From assembly GCF_900460065.1 (NCBI RefSeq), contig NZ_UAVD01000039.1:124001-188000 (forward strand): a stretch of 64,000 nucleotides of DNA, written 5' to 3'. The DNA comes from Streptomyces griseus. Lineage in GTDB: Bacteria > Actinomycetota > Actinomycetes > Streptomycetales > Streptomycetaceae. Position numbers and translations under genes: made by a program. This document shows, piece by piece, positions 18,029 through 26,449 of this stretch. The notes below the pieces were generated by a model that saw only the letters and a program-made list of their open reading frames with translations, made no database searches and was not told the DNA's origin. Each line of letters opens with the position of its first letter. Positions within the stretch are counted from its first letter, which is position 1.

Positions 18029-19553
18029 CGAGCGACCTCTTCATGATCTTGCCCAGGTCGTTGCGGGGCAGGGCGTCCAGGTAGCGCACGGTGCGCGGGC
18101 GCTTGTGCGGGGCCAACTGGGCCGCCACATGGTCCGCCAGCTCCTCGGCGGCGGGCGGGGAGCCGGGGTCGGCCGCGACCACCCAGGCCACGACCCGTTC
18201 GCCCAGGTCCGGGTCCTCCTCGCCGGTCACGGCCGCCTCCCGCACCCCGGGGTGGGCGAGCAGCACGTTCTCGATCTCGCCCGCGCCGATCTTGTAGCCG
18301 CCGCTCTTGATCAGGTCGGTGGCCTTGCGCCCCACGATCGCCACGTACCCGTCCTCGTCGACCGTGCCGACGTCCCCCGTGCGGAACCAGCCGTCCGCCG
18401 TGTGCGCGGCGGCGGTGGCGTCGGGCCGGTTGAGGTAGCCGGTGAACAGGTTCGGTCCCCGGACCTGGATCTCGCCGATCGCCCCGGGCTCGCCGAGCAC
18501 CGTGCCGTCCTCCTCGGCCAGGCGCAGCTCCACCCCGGCGAGCGGCGGACCCACGGTGCCGGGGCGCGGTGCGCCGTCCGCCCGGATCCCCGTGTTCATC
18601 AGGGTCTCCGTCATCCCGTACCGCTCGATCACCCGCCGCCCGGTCGCCGCCGCGATGCGCTCGTGGTCGTGCACCGGGAGCGCCGCCGAGCCGGAGACCA
18701 GCAGCCGGGCCCCGGCCAGCGCCCCGGCCAGCGCGTCCCGTCCGACGCCCGCCGGGGAGCCGCCCCCGGCCGCCGGGGAGCCGTGTCCGCTTCCGTCCGC
18801 CGGGGCGTCCAGCGCCTCCGCGAGCCGGTGGTACATCGTCGGCACCCCGAACAGCATCGTGCCGCCGGAGGCCAGCTCCCGGGCCACGCCCTCCGGCGAG
18901 AACCTCCCCAGGTGGCGGACCGAGCCGCCCCGGCGCAGCGGGCCGAGGACGCCCAGGATCAGCCCGTGCACATGGAACAGCGGCAGTGCGTGGACGAGGA
19001 CGTCGTCGCCGGTCCACCCCCAGGCGTCCTCCAGGGCGTCCAGGGACGCGGCGACGGCCCGGCGGGGCAGCACGGCGCCCTTGGGCGGTCCGGTGGTGCC
19101 GGAGGTGTAGACGATCAGGGCGGGGGACTCGGGGTCCTCCCCGGCCGGCGGGGCACCGACCGCCGTGTCCGGGGCGGGAGCGCCCGCCGCCCGCGCGTCC
19201 ACGGTCACGCGCCGCAGCTCCGCCAGCGCGGGCGGCAGCGCGTCGTCCGCCCCCGCCAGCACGGCAGTGGGCTCACTGTCGGCCAGGATGTGCGCCAACT
19301 CGCGTTCCCCGGTACGGGGGTTGAGCGGCACGGCCGGGACTCCGGCCCGCAGCGCCGCCACCACGGCGATCACCGTCTCCGGGGTCGGGGTGGCCCAGAC
19401 GGCGACCCGGCCCGCGTCCGCGATCCGGGCGGCGAGCGCGTCGGCGGCTCCGGCGAGCCGGCCGTAGGTCAGGGACAGGTCGCCGAAGCGGACGGCCTCC
19501 CGGGAGGCCGCCGGGCCGGCGGGGGACTGGAGCGCGGGAAGAAGGAGGGTCAC
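18018..19553 (-). CDS. matB: malonyl-CoA synthetase-like acyl-CoA ligase
   Basis: This 511-residue ANL-superfamily ligase has VYTSGTTGPPKGAV (phosphate loop, about 158-171), the linker ERYGMTET, GWFRTGDVG, the hinge GRKATDLIKSGGYKIG and the C-terminal catalytic Lys in RNDLGKIMKRSL. Length and motifs match MatB enzymes that make malonyl-CoA or methylmalonyl-CoA from the free acid, CoA and ATP. In Streptomyces these feed polyketide and fatty-acid synthesis. A low-complexity Gly/Ser/Pro insert lies near residues 255-275. GTG 19553 follows a -10-like TAGGCT by 6 nt with no ribosome site, so the mRNA is probably leaderless. It is the first gene of the pair with the carboxyltransferase and divergent from the sugar-dehydrogenase operon. 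Confidence 0.88.
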   Translation of the reverse strand: MTLLLPALQSPAGPAASREAVRFGDLSLTYGRLAGAADALAARIADAGRVAVWATPTPETVIAVVAALRAGVPAVPLNPRTGERELAHILADSEPTAVLAGADDALPPALAELRRVTVDARAAGAPAPDTAVGAPPAGEDPESPALIVYTSGTTGPPKGAVLPRRAVAASLDALEDAWGWTGDDVLVHALPLFHVHGLILGVLGPLRRGGSVRHLGRFSPEGVARELASGGTMLFGVPTMYHRLAEALDAPADGSGHGSPAAGGGSPAGVGRDALAGALAGARLLVSGSAALPVHDHERIAAATGRRVIERYGMTETLMNTGIRADGAPRPGTVGPPLAGVELRLAEEDGTVLGEPGAIGEIQVRGPNLFTGYLNRPDATAAAHTADGWFRTGDVGTVDEDGYVAIVGRKATDLIKSGGYKIGAGEIENVLLAHPGVREAAVTGEEDPDLGERVVAWVVAADPGSPPAAEELADHVAAQLAPHKRPRTVRYLDALPRNDLGKIMKRSLGAG

Positions 19554-19696
19554 GCCGAGAGCCTAGGGCTTCCGGCCTGTCCCCACCCGGAACCGGATGC
19601 CGATGAGGGCAGCGTCACCCCGGGTCGATTTTCGGACAGCCCGTACCGCCCTCCGCATCGCTGCACGGAGCACCCAATCGCAATTTTGACACGACC

Positions 19697-19725
19697 TTGA
19701 CAAATTAATTTTGCGTTGCCAGGCT
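19697..19725 (+). promoter_or_regulatory. predicted promoter of the secreted dehydrogenase/ThuA operon
   Basis: TTGACA (19697-19702) and CAGGCT (19720-19725) are separated by 17 bp in an A/T-rich island that is exceptional for this genome. A second TTGACA begins at 19686. Transcription would start near 19732, about 180 nt before the ATG at 19910. Confidence 0.65.
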
Positions 19726-19750
19726 GCAAAAAGCCTCCCCCTAGGGAGAG

Positions 19751-19768
19751 TTGGAGCGCTCTCTCCAA
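19751..19768. promoter_or_regulatory. candidate LacI-type (CebR-like) operator
   Basis: TTGGAGCGCTCTCTCCAA has the self-complementary core GAGCGCTC (19754-19761). It resembles the TGGGAGCGCTCCCA boxes bound by CebR and related LacI-family repressors of secreted carbohydrate-active enzymes in Streptomyces. It lies about 20 nt downstream of the predicted start, where a repressor would block elongation. The match is imperfect. Confidence 0.5.
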
Positions 19769-19780
19769 GAAAAAAGCTGC

Positions 19781-19802
19781 CTGCGCCGGTGCACCGGCGC
19801 AG
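19781..19802. other. perfect 22-bp palindrome in the leader of the dehydrogenase mRNA
   Basis: The arms CTGCGCCGGTG (19781-19791) and CACCGGCGCAG (19792-19802) are exact reverse complements with no spacer. As RNA it would form a strong hairpin between promoter and gene. It could also be a DNA-binding site. It is not a matB terminator, since matB runs the other way. Confidence 0.7.
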
Positions 19803-19909
19803 TCGTCGCACGCCCGCATGCCGTACGCCCCGCGCGCCGGGACCGTACGTCGCAAAGCGCGACAGCGCCTTGCCTGAGGGACCCCACGTACCGTCAGGAA
19901 GGAACGACC

Positions 19910-22399
19910 ATGTCACCCGCACCCCCACGGTGGTCCAGATACGCCACCGCGCTCGCCGCACTGCTCGCGGCCACGCTCGCCGTCCCCGCGGCGGGACCGG
20001 CCCTCGCCGCCGACCCCGAGGACCGCGCCCCCCGCGTCGCCGCCGACATCCCGGCCGCCGACTACCAGCAGGTCCAACTCGCCCTCGGCGGAGCCGAACT
20101 GGGCGAGGCCATGTCGCTCGCCGTGCTGCCGGACCGGTCCGTGCTGCACACCGCCCGTGACGGCACGGTCCGGCTGACCGATGCCGCCGGGTCGACGAAG
20201 ACCGCCGGGAAGCTCGACGTCTACACCCACGACGAGGAGGGCCTCCAGGGCATCGCCGTCGACCCCGGCTTCTCGACGAACCGCTTCGTCTACCTTTACT
20301 ACTCGCCGCTCCTGGACACCCCGCCGGGCGACGCCCCCACCACCGGGACCGCCGCCGACTTCGAGGCGTGGAAGGGGCATCTGAACCTCTCCCGGTTCGT
20401 CCTCAAGGCCGACGGCACCCTCGACACCGCCAGCGAGAAGGTCGTCCTGGAAGTCGCGAGCGACCGGGGCCAGTGCTGCCACGTCGGCGGCGACATCGAC
20501 TTCGACGCCGCCGGGAACCTCTACCTCACCACCGGCGACGACACCAACCCCTTCGAGTCGGCCGGCTACGCCCCCATCGACGAACGCACCGACCGCAACC
20601 CGCAGTTCGACGCCCAGCGCTCCTCCGGCAACACCAACGACCTGCGCGGCAAGCTGTTGCGGATCAAGCCCACGGCGGACGGCGGCTACACCATCCCGGC
20701 GGGCAACCTCTTCGCCCCCGGCACCGCGAAGACCCGCCCCGAGATCTACGCGATGGGCTTCCGCAACCCGTTCCGGATGTCCGTCGACAAGAAGTCCGGA
20801 GCCGTCTACATCGGCGACTACGGCCCCGACGCCGGCGGCACCGACCCGGCCCGGGGCCCCAGCGGCCAGGTCGAGTTCAACCGGGTCACCCAGCCCGGCA
20901 ACTTCGGCTGGCCGTACTGCACGGGCACCAACACGCCCACGGAGACGTACGGCGAGTACACCTTCCCCGGCGGCCCGTCCGCCGGTAAGTACGACTGCGC
21001 CTCCGGACCGGCCAACAACTCCTTCCGCAACACCGGACAGGCCACACTGCCCCCGGCCCAGCCCGCCTGGATCCGGTACGCCGGTGACGCGGGCTCCCCG
21101 CCGGAGTTCGGCGGCGGCTCCGAGTCCCCGATGGCCGGGCCCGTGTACAACTTCGACGCGAACCTCGACTCGGCCGTGAAGTTCCCCGCCTCCCTCGACG
21201 GCCGCTTCTTCGCCACCGAGTACGGCCGCAAGTGGATCAAGCCGGTCGAGGTCGAGGCCGACGGATCGCCCGGGACCATCGACACCTTCCCGTGGACCGG
21301 CACCCAGGTCATGGACTCCGCGTTCGGACCCGACGGCGCGCTGTACGTCCTCGACTACGGCACCGGCGCGAACAACCAGGCCCTGTACCGCGTCGAGTAC
21401 CTCGCGGGCAGCAACCGCTCCCCGGTCGCGAAGGCCGCCGCCGACCGGACCTCCGGGCCCACCCCGCTCGCGGTCTCCTTCTCCTCGGCCGGCAGCGCCG
21501 ACCCCGAGGGCGGAAACCTCACCTACGCCTGGGACTTCGGCGACGGGGCCACCTCCACCGCCGCCAACCCCAGCCACACCTACACCACCGCCGGCACCTT
21601 CAACCCGACCCTGACCGTCACCGACCCCGAAGGGCTCACCGGCACCGCGAGCCTGGTCGTGACCGCGGGCAACAGCGCGCCCACCGTCACGCTCAACACC
21701 CCCGCGGACGGCTCGCTGTTCTCCTTCGGCGACTCCGTCCCCTTCACCGTGAGCGTCAGCGACCCCGAGGACGGCGCGATCGACTGCTCCAGGGTCAAGG
21801 TCACCTACCTCCTCGGCCACGACAGCCACCGCCACCAGATCACCTCGAAGAACGGCTGCTCCGGCACCATCGACGTCCCCGTCGACGGCGAGCACGACAC
21901 CGCCGCCAACATCTACGGGGTCTTCGACGCCGAGTACACCGACGCGGGCGGGCTCACCACGCACAGCGACTCCGTCCTCCAGCCCCGCCACCGCCAGGGC
22001 GAGCACTTCGCCGCCCAGAACGGCGTCCAGGTCGCCCCGCACGGCCCCGCCGAGGGCGGCGCGACCGTCGGCTACACCGACAACGGCGACTGGGTCTCCT
22101 TCAAGCCGTACGTCCTGTCCAACGCCACCTCCATCACCGCACGGGTCGCCTCCGGCGGCGCGGGCGGCACCCTGGAGGTCCGGGCCGGCTCCGCCACCGG
22201 CACGCTCCTGTCCACGCTCACCGTCGCCCCGACCGGCGGCTGGGAGAACTTCGTGAACGTCACGGCGGACGTGGACAACGCCCCGCCCGGGACGACGGAG
22301 TTGTTCTTCGTCTTCAAGGGCCCGACGGGCCAGGGCAGCCTCTTCGATCTGGACGCCTTCACGTTCGGCACACAGGGAGCGCAGGTGGACCACCGATGA
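19910..22399 (+). CDS. secreted PQQ-type sugar dehydrogenase with PKD and CBM6 domains
   Basis: This 829-residue exported protein has a signal peptide at residues 1 to about 34 (Arg start, Ala-rich core, ALAAD cleavage region). The glucose/sorbosone dehydrogenase beta-propeller spans about 45-490 and shows HDEEGLQGIAVDPGF, CCHVGGDIDFDAAGNLYLTT, RGKLLRIKP and GFRNPFRMSVD. A PKD domain (about 510-585, with YAWDFGDGATSTAANPSHTY) follows, then a beta-rich spacer and a CBM6-like domain (about 690-825). Such enzymes oxidise sugars or oligosaccharides outside the cell with PQQ, and the CBM6 should anchor it to polysaccharide. GGAAGGA precedes the ATG. It overlaps the ThuA-GH99 gene (ATGA). No PQQ biosynthesis genes are in the window. 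The substrate is unknown. Confidence 0.9.
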   Translation: MSPAPPRWSRYATALAALLAATLAVPAAGPALAADPEDRAPRVAADIPAADYQQVQLALGGAELGEAMSLAVLPDRSVLHTARDGTVRLTDAAGSTKTAGKLDVYTHDEEGLQGIAVDPGFSTNRFVYLYYSPLLDTPPGDAPTTGTAADFEAWKGHLNLSRFVLKADGTLDTASEKVVLEVASDRGQCCHVGGDIDFDAAGNLYLTTGDDTNPFESAGYAPIDERTDRNPQFDAQRSSGNTNDLRGKLLRIKPTADGGYTIPAGNLFAPGTAKTRPEIYAMGFRNPFRMSVDKKSGAVYIGDYGPDAGGTDPARGPSGQVEFNRVTQPGNFGWPYCTGTNTPTETYGEYTFPGGPSAGKYDCASGPANNSFRNTGQATLPPAQPAWIRYAGDAGSPPEFGGGSESPMAGPVYNFDANLDSAVKFPASLDGRFFATEYGRKWIKPVEVEADGSPGTIDTFPWTGTQVMDSAFGPDGALYVLDYGTGANNQALYRVEYLAGSNRSPVAKAAADRTSGPTPLAVSFSSAGSADPEGGNLTYAWDFGDGATSTAANPSHTYTTAGTFNPTLTVTDPEGLTGTASLVVTAGNSAPTVTLNTPADGSLFSFGDSVPFTVSVSDPEDGAIDCSRVKVTYLLGHDSHRHQITSKNGCSGTIDVPVDGEHDTAANIYGVFDAEYTDAGGLTTHSDSVLQPRHRQGEHFAAQNGVQVAPHGPAEGGATVGYTDNGDWVSFKPYVLSNATSITARVASGGAGGTLEVRAGSATGTLLSTLTVAPTGGWENFVNVTADVDNAPPGTTELFFVFKGPTGQGSLFDLDAFTFGTQGAQVDHR

Positions 22400-24567
22400 G
22401 ACGATCCCGCGTCCGCCGCCTCGCCTGCGCCGTGGCCCTCACGCTCGGGGCGGCCTTCCTGAGCCCCGGCGTGCAGAGCGCGGCGGCAGCCGACCCCTAC
22501 CAGGTCCTGGTCTTCTCCAAGACCGCCGGCTTCCGGCACGACTCCATCCCGGCCGGCATCACCGCCCTCCAACAACTCGGCGCGGCCAACGACTTCACCG
22601 TGACCGCCACCGAGGACGCGACCGCGTTCACCCCCGCGAACCTGGCCGCCTACGAAGCCGTCGTCTTCCTCTCCACCACCGGCGACGTCCTGAACGACAC
22701 CCAGCAGAGCGCCCTCAAGGGGTACGTCGACGGGGGTGGCGGATTCGTCGGCGTCCACGCGGCGGCCGACACCGAGTACGACTGGCCGGAGTACGAGGAC
22801 CTCGTGGGCGCCTGGTTCCGCAGCCACCCGGCGATCCAGCAGGCCCGCCTCACCACCGAGGACCACGACCACCCGGCGACCGCGCACCTCGACGACACCT
22901 GGACGCGGACCGACGAGTGGTACAACTACCGCTCCAACCCCCGCGCGGACGTCCACGTACTCCAGTCCCTGGACGAATCCAGCTACAGCGGCGGCGAGAT
23001 GGGCGGCGACCACCCCATCACCTGGTGCCACGAACAGCAGGAGGGCCGCTCCTTCTACACCGGGCTCGGCCACACCATCGAGTCCTTCGCCGACCCCGAC
23101 TTCCGCCGACTCCTGCTCGGCGGCGTCCAGTACGCGGCCGGAGCCGTCGAGGCGGACTGCTCCGCCGGTGATCCCGGACCGGGCCCGGGCGGCGACAGCG
23201 CGGAGGCCGAGGCGTACACCTCCTCCTCGGGCGTCCAGAGCGCCGCCCACGGACCGGCGAGCGGCGGAGCCACCCTCGGCTACATCGACCACGGCGACTG
23301 GGCGGGCTACTCCTCCCTCGACACCGCCGGGGCCACCGCCTTCACCGCCCGGGTCTCCTCGGCCGGCGCGGGCGGCACGATCGAGGTCCGCTCCGGCTCC
23401 GCCACCGGACCGCTCCTCGGCTCCGTCGACGTCGCCCCGACCGGCGGCTGGGAGACCTTCACCGAGGTCACCACCGCCCTGACCGCCGGGACGGGCCCGC
23501 TGTTCCTGCGGTTCACCGGGGGAGCCGGCGCCCTCTTCGACGTGGACCGCCTCACGCTGACCCGCACCCCGGCCGCCGAGGACGAGGGCTCGTCCAACGT
23601 GCACCTCTTCTACTACCCCTGGTACGGCACCCCCGACGGTCCGGCGGGGAGCTGGCGGCACTGGCAGCAGGGCGGCCACACGCCGCCGGACTCCATCGGC
23701 GCGGACCTGTATCCGAAGCTCGGCCCCTACGACTCCGGGGACATCGACCAAGCCGTCGACCAGCACATGAAGTGGGTCCAGCGGTCCGGCGCGGGCGTCA
23801 TCGTCTACAGCTGGTGGGGGCAAGGGGGGTACGAGGACTCCCTCGCCGGCGACGTCATGGACGCCGCCGCCCGCCACGGCATCGAGGTCGCCTGGCACAT
23901 CGAGCCCTACGGGGGCCGCACCGCCGAGTCCGTCGTCGACGACATCGCCTATCTGGAGGGGAAGTTCGGCGACCACCCCGCCTTCTACCGGGACGCGGCG
24001 AACGGCGACCGCAACGCCTACTACGTCTTCGAGAGCCTGAGGATCCAGGACTGGTCGGCGCTGGACGCCGTCAAGGACACCGCCATCGTCCTCGCCCAGA
24101 CCACCGACACCAGCAAGGTCGACCACTTCGGCGGGATCTACACCTACGACGGCATCGCCGGGGCCACCGCCCCCGGCTGGAAGAACGCCGGCGACTACGC
24201 CAAGGCCAACGGCCTCGTCTGGGCCCCCTCGGTCGCCCCCGGCTACATCGACGACCGGGCCGTCCCCGGCAACACCACCCCCACCCTGGGCCGCGAGGAC
24301 GGCGCCTCGTACGACCTGGAATGGAACAACGCCCTCAACCCCGCCATCGGCGGCGATCCCACCTGGGTCTCCGTCACCTCGTTCAACGAGTGGCACGAGG
24401 GCAGCTCCATCGAACCGGCCTCGTCCAACCCGCCCCCGGGCCACGGCTACGAGACCTTCGACGGCGCCTACGGAAAGACCGGGGAGGCCGCCGAGACGGC
24501 CTACCTCGACCGGACCGCCTACTGGGCGGACCGGTTCGAACAGCGGCTGAGGCAGCAGCGCGGGTAG
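22396..24567 (+). CDS. secreted ThuA-CBM6-GH99-like multidomain glycan enzyme
   Basis: This 723-residue exported protein has three catalytic or binding modules. A signal peptide (1 to about 33) is followed by a ThuA-like domain (about 34-255) with VFSKTAGFRHDSIPAGI, GGGFVGVHAAADTEYDWP and RSFYTGLGHTIESF. A CBM6-like domain (about 272-395) closely resembles that of the preceding gene. A GH99/GH71-like barrel (about 400-720) has LFYYPWYGTPDG, WHIEPYGGR and SFNEWHEGSSIEPA, which hold the likely acidic residues. ThuA members act on trehalose-like or keto-disaccharides, and GH99 enzymes cleave mannan internally. Joining them in one chain, coupled to a sugar dehydrogenase, suggests stepwise attack on an alpha-linked glycan. 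That order is inferred. Confidence 0.87.
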   Translation: MRRSRVRRLACAVALTLGAAFLSPGVQSAAAADPYQVLVFSKTAGFRHDSIPAGITALQQLGAANDFTVTATEDATAFTPANLAAYEAVVFLSTTGDVLNDTQQSALKGYVDGGGGFVGVHAAADTEYDWPEYEDLVGAWFRSHPAIQQARLTTEDHDHPATAHLDDTWTRTDEWYNYRSNPRADVHVLQSLDESSYSGGEMGGDHPITWCHEQQEGRSFYTGLGHTIESFADPDFRRLLLGGVQYAAGAVEADCSAGDPGPGPGGDSAEAEAYTSSSGVQSAAHGPASGGATLGYIDHGDWAGYSSLDTAGATAFTARVSSAGAGGTIEVRSGSATGPLLGSVDVAPTGGWETFTEVTTALTAGTGPLFLRFTGGAGALFDVDRLTLTRTPAAEDEGSSNVHLFYYPWYGTPDGPAGSWRHWQQGGHTPPDSIGADLYPKLGPYDSGDIDQAVDQHMKWVQRSGAGVIVYSWWGQGGYEDSLAGDVMDAAARHGIEVAWHIEPYGGRTAESVVDDIAYLEGKFGDHPAFYRDAANGDRNAYYVFESLRIQDWSALDAVKDTAIVLAQTTDTSKVDHFGGIYTYDGIAGATAPGWKNAGDYAKANGLVWAPSVAPGYIDDRAVPGNTTPTLGREDGASYDLEWNNALNPAIGGDPTWVSVTSFNEWHEGSSIEPASSNPPPGHGYETFDGAYGKTGEAAETAYLDRTAYWADRFEQRLRQQRG

Positions 24568-24585
24568 CCTGCCGCACCCATGGAC

Positions 24586-24619
24586 GAACGGCCGCGTTCC
24601 GGCGGGAACGCGGCCGTTC
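24586..24619. terminator. bidirectional terminator hairpin, 15-bp stem
   Basis: GAACGGCCGCGTTCC (24586-24600) pairs perfectly with GGAACGCGGCCGTTC (24605-24619) across a 4-nt loop, between the convergent ThuA-GH99 and narK-like genes. Confidence 0.85.
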
Positions 24620-24637
24620 TCACGCCCCCGGCGAGCA

Positions 24638-25861
24638 TCACTCCTCGCGCCGGATGGTCCGCATCCGCCCGTACGCGTACACACACCCCGCCAGCGCCAG
24701 ATCGGACAGCAGCATGAAGCCGATCGCGTAACTGTCCTTGGCGCTGTAGATCGCGCCCATCACCAGCGGCGGCACGAACCCGCCGAGCCCGCCCATCGCC
24801 CCGACGATGCCCGTCACGCTGCCCACCTTCGACTGCGGCGTCACCTGCGAGACCAGGGCGAACACACTGCCGCTCGCCGTGCCCAGCCCGGCCGCCATGG
24901 CCAGCAGCGCGATCGTGCCGACCGGGTTCAGCGGCGGCTCGAAGGCCTGCACCACCGCCATCAGCGCGGCCAGCAGCAGGGCCGCCGCGGTCACCAGCGC
25001 CGGGTGCGCCCGGTCCGACAGCCAGCCGCCGATCGGCCGGAAGACCACGGTGACCAGGGCGAACCCGGCCGCCTTGGTACCTGCCTCGGTCGGGGACATC
25101 TCGTACCACGTCTTCAGATACGTCGGCAGGTACACCCCGAACGCCACGATGCCGCCGAAGCCGATCGCGTACAGCGCCGACAGCTCCCAGGTCACCCGCA
25201 GCCTCCCGGCCTCGCCGAGCCGGTGCGCCAGCGTGTCCGTGGGGATCTTCCGGCCGGGGTGGTCGCTGACCAGGACGGCCGCCAGCAGCGCGTACACCAC
25301 CAGCGCCCCCGCCACCACGAGGAACGGCAGGTTGTCGCCGTGCTTCGCGATGCGCGGGGTGAAGTAACCGGACAGCGCCACCCCGCCCATGCCCATCCCG
25401 AACACGCCCAGCGCGAAGCCCCGCCTGGCGGGCGGGAACCACGCGTTGACCAGCGGAACACCGATGGCGAACGTCGTCCCGCCGAGCCCTAGCAGGAAGC
25501 CGACCGCGATCATCGCCCCGTAGGAGTTCTTCGCCGGGATCAGCAGCAGCACCGGCACGATCGTCAGCGCCGACACGAGCGGGAACATCAGCTTCGCGCC
25601 GTACTTGTCCGTCAGCGCCCCCACCGGGATCCGGCCGAGCGACCCCACGATCACCGGCACGGCCACCAGGAAGGACTGCTGGAACGAGCTGAGCCCCAGC
25701 CGGTCCTTGTAGTCCCCGGACATCGGAGCGATCAGGTTCCACGCCCAGAAGGTCAGCGCGAAGCCGACCGTCGCCAGGACGAGATTGCGGTACGCGGCCG
25801 AGGCGGGCGGGGCCCCCGCCGGGGCCGGCGGCTCGGGGGACTGCTTGACGGAGGTGTCCAC
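24638..25861 (-). CDS. narK: NarK-family nitrate/nitrite MFS transporter
   Basis: This 407-residue protein has about 12 hydrophobic segments and the NNP-family patterns GRIPVGALTDKYGAKLMFP (helices 2-3 loop), GLGGTTFAIGVPLVNAWFPP and GMGMGGVALSGYFTP, plus the second Gly-rich signature GSVTGIVGAMGGLGGFVPPL. NarK/NasA-type carriers import nitrate or exchange it for nitrite. No nitrate reductase gene is nearby, so the physiological direction is unknown. The start is GTG 25861. It ends at the strong hairpin shared with the ThuA gene. Confidence 0.88.
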   Translation of the reverse strand: MDTSVKQSPEPPAPAGAPPASAAYRNLVLATVGFALTFWAWNLIAPMSGDYKDRLGLSSFQQSFLVAVPVIVGSLGRIPVGALTDKYGAKLMFPLVSALTIVPVLLLIPAKNSYGAMIAVGFLLGLGGTTFAIGVPLVNAWFPPARRGFALGVFGMGMGGVALSGYFTPRIAKHGDNLPFLVVAGALVVYALLAAVLVSDHPGRKIPTDTLAHRLGEAGRLRVTWELSALYAIGFGGIVAFGVYLPTYLKTWYEMSPTEAGTKAAGFALVTVVFRPIGGWLSDRAHPALVTAAALLLAALMAVVQAFEPPLNPVGTIALLAMAAGLGTASGSVFALVSQVTPQSKVGSVTGIVGAMGGLGGFVPPLVMGAIYSAKDSYAIGFMLLSDLALAGCVYAYGRMRTIRREE

Positions 25862-25983
25862 ACAGGCCAGTCAAGGGCGCGGGGCCCCGCACGGCCCGCC
25901 GGACTGCGCCGACCGGGGGACGGCACGCGCCCCCGGCTTCCGGCGGCTTCCCCCCGGCCGATACCGCCGCGAACTGGGACAAT

Positions 25984-25997
25984 CGATCCATGGATCG
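25984..25997. promoter_or_regulatory. 14-bp palindrome spanning the Lrp start codon
   Basis: CGATCCATGGATCG is a perfect palindrome containing the ATG at 25990. GACAAT (25978-25983) directly before it resembles a -10 element, so transcription probably starts inside the palindrome and a bound protein would block it. Autoregulation by the Lrp product is plausible. Confidence 0.45.
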
Positions 25998-26421
25998 GCT
26001 GGACAGAGAAATCCTCGGCATTCTCCAGGAGGACGCCCGGATCTCCTACCGGGACCTGGGCGCCCGTGTGGGGCTCAGCGCCAACGCGGCGGGCGACCGG
26101 GTACGCCGGATGCGCCGCGACGGGGTCATCCGGGGCTTCACCGTCATCGTCGACCCGGCCGCCGACACCCGTTCGGGCCTGGTCGTCTTCATCGATGTGA
26201 GCCTGCGCCTCGACACGACGAACGAGGAGTTCGAACGCTCGGTGCTGATGCTGCCCGGAATCACGGAGGTGGTCCACGTGACGGGCGGCCACGACTACCT
26301 CGTACGGGCCACCGCCGCCGACCCCGGCGCGCTGGACGCCCTGCTGCGCCGGCTGAAACGGGAGGCGGGCGTCGCCCACTCCAACACCCGGATCGCCCTG
26401 CGGGCCGCCCCGAAGCACTGA
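25990..26421 (+). CDS. Lrp/AsnC-family transcriptional regulator
   Basis: This 143-residue protein has an AsnC-type winged helix (about 1-60, MDRLDREILGILQEDARISY and ARVGLSANAAGDRVRRMRRD) and a RAM/effector domain (about 70-140, with VVHVTGGHDYLVRAT). Members sense amino acids and bind DNA as octamers. There is no ribosome site, and a -10-like GACAAT ends 6 nt before the ATG, which points to a leaderless mRNA. Its targets are unknown. The divergent narK-like gene is one candidate. Confidence 0.93.
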   Translation: MDRLDREILGILQEDARISYRDLGARVGLSANAAGDRVRRMRRDGVIRGFTVIVDPAADTRSGLVVFIDVSLRLDTTNEEFERSVLMLPGITEVVHVTGGHDYLVRATAADPGALDALLRRLKREAGVAHSNTRIALRAAPKH

Positions 26422-26422
26422 G

Positions 26423-26443
26423 CCGCCCCGGCCCCCGGGGCGG
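26423..26443. terminator. bidirectional terminator hairpin, 8-bp stem
   Basis: CCGCCCCG (26423-26430) pairs with CGGGGCGG (26436-26443), placed between the convergent Lrp and GAF-kinase genes. Confidence 0.65.
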
Positions 26444-26449
26444 ACCGGG

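Noticed and set aside
19913..22393. 826-residue minus-strand ORF over the sugar dehydrogenase gene
   Set aside because: It is Gly/Val/Arg-rich, without recognisable domains, and is a high-GC shadow of the plus-strand gene with its signal peptide, propeller, PKD and CBM motifs.
22072..24684. 870-residue minus-strand ORF over the ThuA-GH99 gene
   Set aside because: It has shadow composition, runs through the terminator hairpin and lacks domain motifs.
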